DNA of 7,814 nt from Cytophagales bacterium. Lineage in GTDB: Bacteria > Bacteroidota > Bacteroidia > Cytophagales > Cyclobacteriaceae. The position numbers and the translations under genes are program-made. The DNA lies in the NCBI GenBank assembly GCA_029262955.1, contig JAJCYL010000669.1:1-7814 (forward strand), in the 5' to 3' direction. The notes under the pieces were generated by a model, which saw only the letters and a list, made by a program, of their open reading frames with translations, searched no databases and was not told the DNA's origin. Positions 6,467-7,814 of the stretch are shown here, piece after piece; position 1 is the first letter of the stretch, and every line of letters begins with the position of its first letter.

Positions 6467-7814
6467 ATGAAAAAGCTTAAATATATACTACTTACCACGG
6501 TAATTCTCTTGTCGACACAAGCCTGCGAAATCGGGCAACAAATTGATCCTAATAGCCCATCCATTAATGGATTGCAATCTGATGTAACCATTTCCCAACT
6601 GAATAATCTGGTGGTTGGCACTTATGCCCAAATGAGAGATCAGATTAATGTCTATTATGATGAAGTCGGTATTTTAGGAAGAGATATGTACAGGTTTTCG
6701 GGCTCTGACCCTCGTTGGGTTGCAGATTTGATCGGGGGCGTTTTGGATAATAATGCCTTCTATACCACTCGTCCTTATGCCGCCCGATACACTACGGTGA
6801 AGAATATTAACTTTCTCCTTGAAGCATTAAGTAATACCAGTCAGAGTACAATTACTGTCGCTGAGCGAGCTGGTTATTCGGCACTGGCAAAAACCATAAT
6901 GGCACACGAGCTTCTGATGGTATTGAACCTCAACAATGACAATGGTATCAGAATCGACGTAGCCGATCCTGATAATCTGGGCCCTTTTGTTTCAAAAGAT
7001 GCAGCCTTCATTTTCATTGCGGGTTTGTTAAATGATGCAAATAATGAATTGAATGGCGCTGAATTTATTATGCCCCATTCAACCGGTTTTTCCGATTTTA
7101 ATACCCCGGAAACTTTTCAGCAATTTAACAGAGCTCTGGCAGCCAGGGTAGCAGCTTATACTGAGGACTTCCCTCAGGTGTTGACTCTTCTGAACGACTC
7201 CTTCCTGGATATTAGCGGTGATTTTGATTTCGGCGCATATTATGTTTTCTCAACAAGCTCGGGAGATGCAACCAATCCTCTATTCCTTCCTCAGAACAAT
7301 TCCGGGGAAATACGTGCAGCACATCCAAGTTTTGTAACTGATGCGCTTCCAGGAGATACCAGGGTAGGCAAAGCTACTTTACGAACACCTGATGATCCGG
7401 CAACTGAAGAGGTAGAAGGACCTGGCCCATTCATCAATTCAGATTTGACCAGTAACTACGACGTTTTTATTTTCCCTACAAATGTCTCCCCGGTACCGAT
7501 TATAAAGAATGAAGAATTGATATTTCTTCAGGCTGAAGCACAAATTCAAACCGCTGATCTTGCTGGAGCCGTGACCACCTTGAATGTCATTAGAAATGCC
7601 TATGGCTTAGCTGACTATGGTGGGCCTATTACTACAGATGATCTTATTGATGAAATGTTATTCCAAAAGCGCTATTCATTATGGAATGAAGGTCATCGCT
7701 GGATTGATATGAGAAGGTATGGGAAATTTGATGAATTACCTCTGGATAGACCTGGAGATGTAGTCCACGAAGAATTTCCAAAGACTTTTGACGAGGTACA
7801 ATTAGAAAATTCCA
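6467..7814 (+). CDS. SusD/RagB-family nutrient-binding outer-membrane lipoprotein (3' truncated)
   Basis: The frame opens with ATG at 6467, 20 bp after the susC stop, and stays open to the right edge (449 codons shown). This close spacing and order is the standard susC-susD operon. The N-terminus 'MKKLKYILLTTVILLSTQAC' is a lipoprotein signal with Cys20 as the lipidated residue. Its lipobox 'TQAC' is looser than the classical LxGC/LxAC. SusD proteins sit on the cell surface as a TPR-helical lid over the SusC barrel and bind the ligand. Helical family motifs are visible: 'NEELIFLQAEAQI' (348-360), 'LNVIRNAYGL' (372-381) and the diagnostic 'LFQKRYSLWNEGHRWIDMRR' (398-417). The last residues 'EEFPKTFDEVQLENS' sit where family members have their terminal 'FPIPxxE' segment, so probably only a few residues are missing. 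It is shorter than many relatives (about 500). The ligand cannot be predicted. Confidence 0.93.
   Translation, partial: MKKLKYILLTTVILLSTQACEIGQQIDPNSPSINGLQSDVTISQLNNLVVGTYAQMRDQINVYYDEVGILGRDMYRFSGSDPRWVADLIGGVLDNNAFYTTRPYAARYTTVKNINFLLEALSNTSQSTITVAERAGYSALAKTIMAHELLMVLNLNNDNGIRIDVADPDNLGPFVSKDAAFIFIAGLLNDANNELNGAEFIMPHSTGFSDFNTPETFQQFNRALAARVAAYTEDFPQVLTLLNDSFLDISGDFDFGAYYVFSTSSGDATNPLFLPQNNSGEIRAAHPSFVTDALPGDTRVGKATLRTPDDPATEEVEGPGPFINSDLTSNYDVFIFPTNVSPVPIIKNEELIFLQAEAQIQTADLAGAVTTLNVIRNAYGLADYGGPITTDDLIDEMLFQKRYSLWNEGHRWIDMRRYGKFDELPLDRPGDVVHEEFPKTFDEVQLENS

Overview
The window reads as a chromosomal fragment from a member of the Bacteroidota, most likely a Cytophagales-type bacterium. 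The evidence is a SusC/SusD gene pair, an Era protein of the Bacteroidota type, a large FtsX/MacB-like permease with the 'NPAENLKYE' ending common in that phylum, TAnnTTTG-type -7 promoter boxes, no strong Shine-Dalgarno sequences, and a tRNA gene without an encoded CCA end. Genus and species cannot be read from this sequence.

Layout. (1) 1-1347, plus strand: the C-terminal half of an ABC transporter permease, cut by the window edge. (2) 1348-1643: a short non-coding stretch ending in a clear intrinsic terminator that serves the minus-strand tRNA. (3) 1644-1716, minus strand: initiator tRNA-fMet. Its leader carries a 28-bp imperfect tandem duplication that copies the first bases of the tRNA. 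A compact divergent promoter region (about 1788-1848) appears to drive the tRNA leftward and era rightward. (4) 1863-2744, plus strand: complete era, a ribosome-assembly GTPase. (5) 2745-3461: 717 bp without a credible gene. About 2771-3275 is packed with inverted repeats and looks like a mosaic of dispersed palindromic elements. After it come three DnaA-box-like 9-mers in AT-rich DNA and the susC leader. (6) 3462-6446, plus strand: a complete SusC/RagA-type TonB-dependent outer-membrane transporter. (7) 6467-7814, plus strand: the matching SusD/RagB-type surface lipoprotein, 20 bp downstream and cut by the right edge close to its natural end.

How the parts work together. SusC and SusD should form one outer-membrane uptake complex: a barrel with a lipoprotein lid that takes up an oligomeric nutrient using TonB energy. 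The substrate cannot be told, because no polysaccharide-degrading enzyme, regulator or sigma/anti-sigma pair lies in the window. The permease, tRNA and era are unrelated functional units. I see no undescribed multi-gene system here. The stretches most worth a second look are non-coding: the palindrome-rich block between era and susC, the DnaA-box cluster beside it, and the duplicated pre-tRNA leader.
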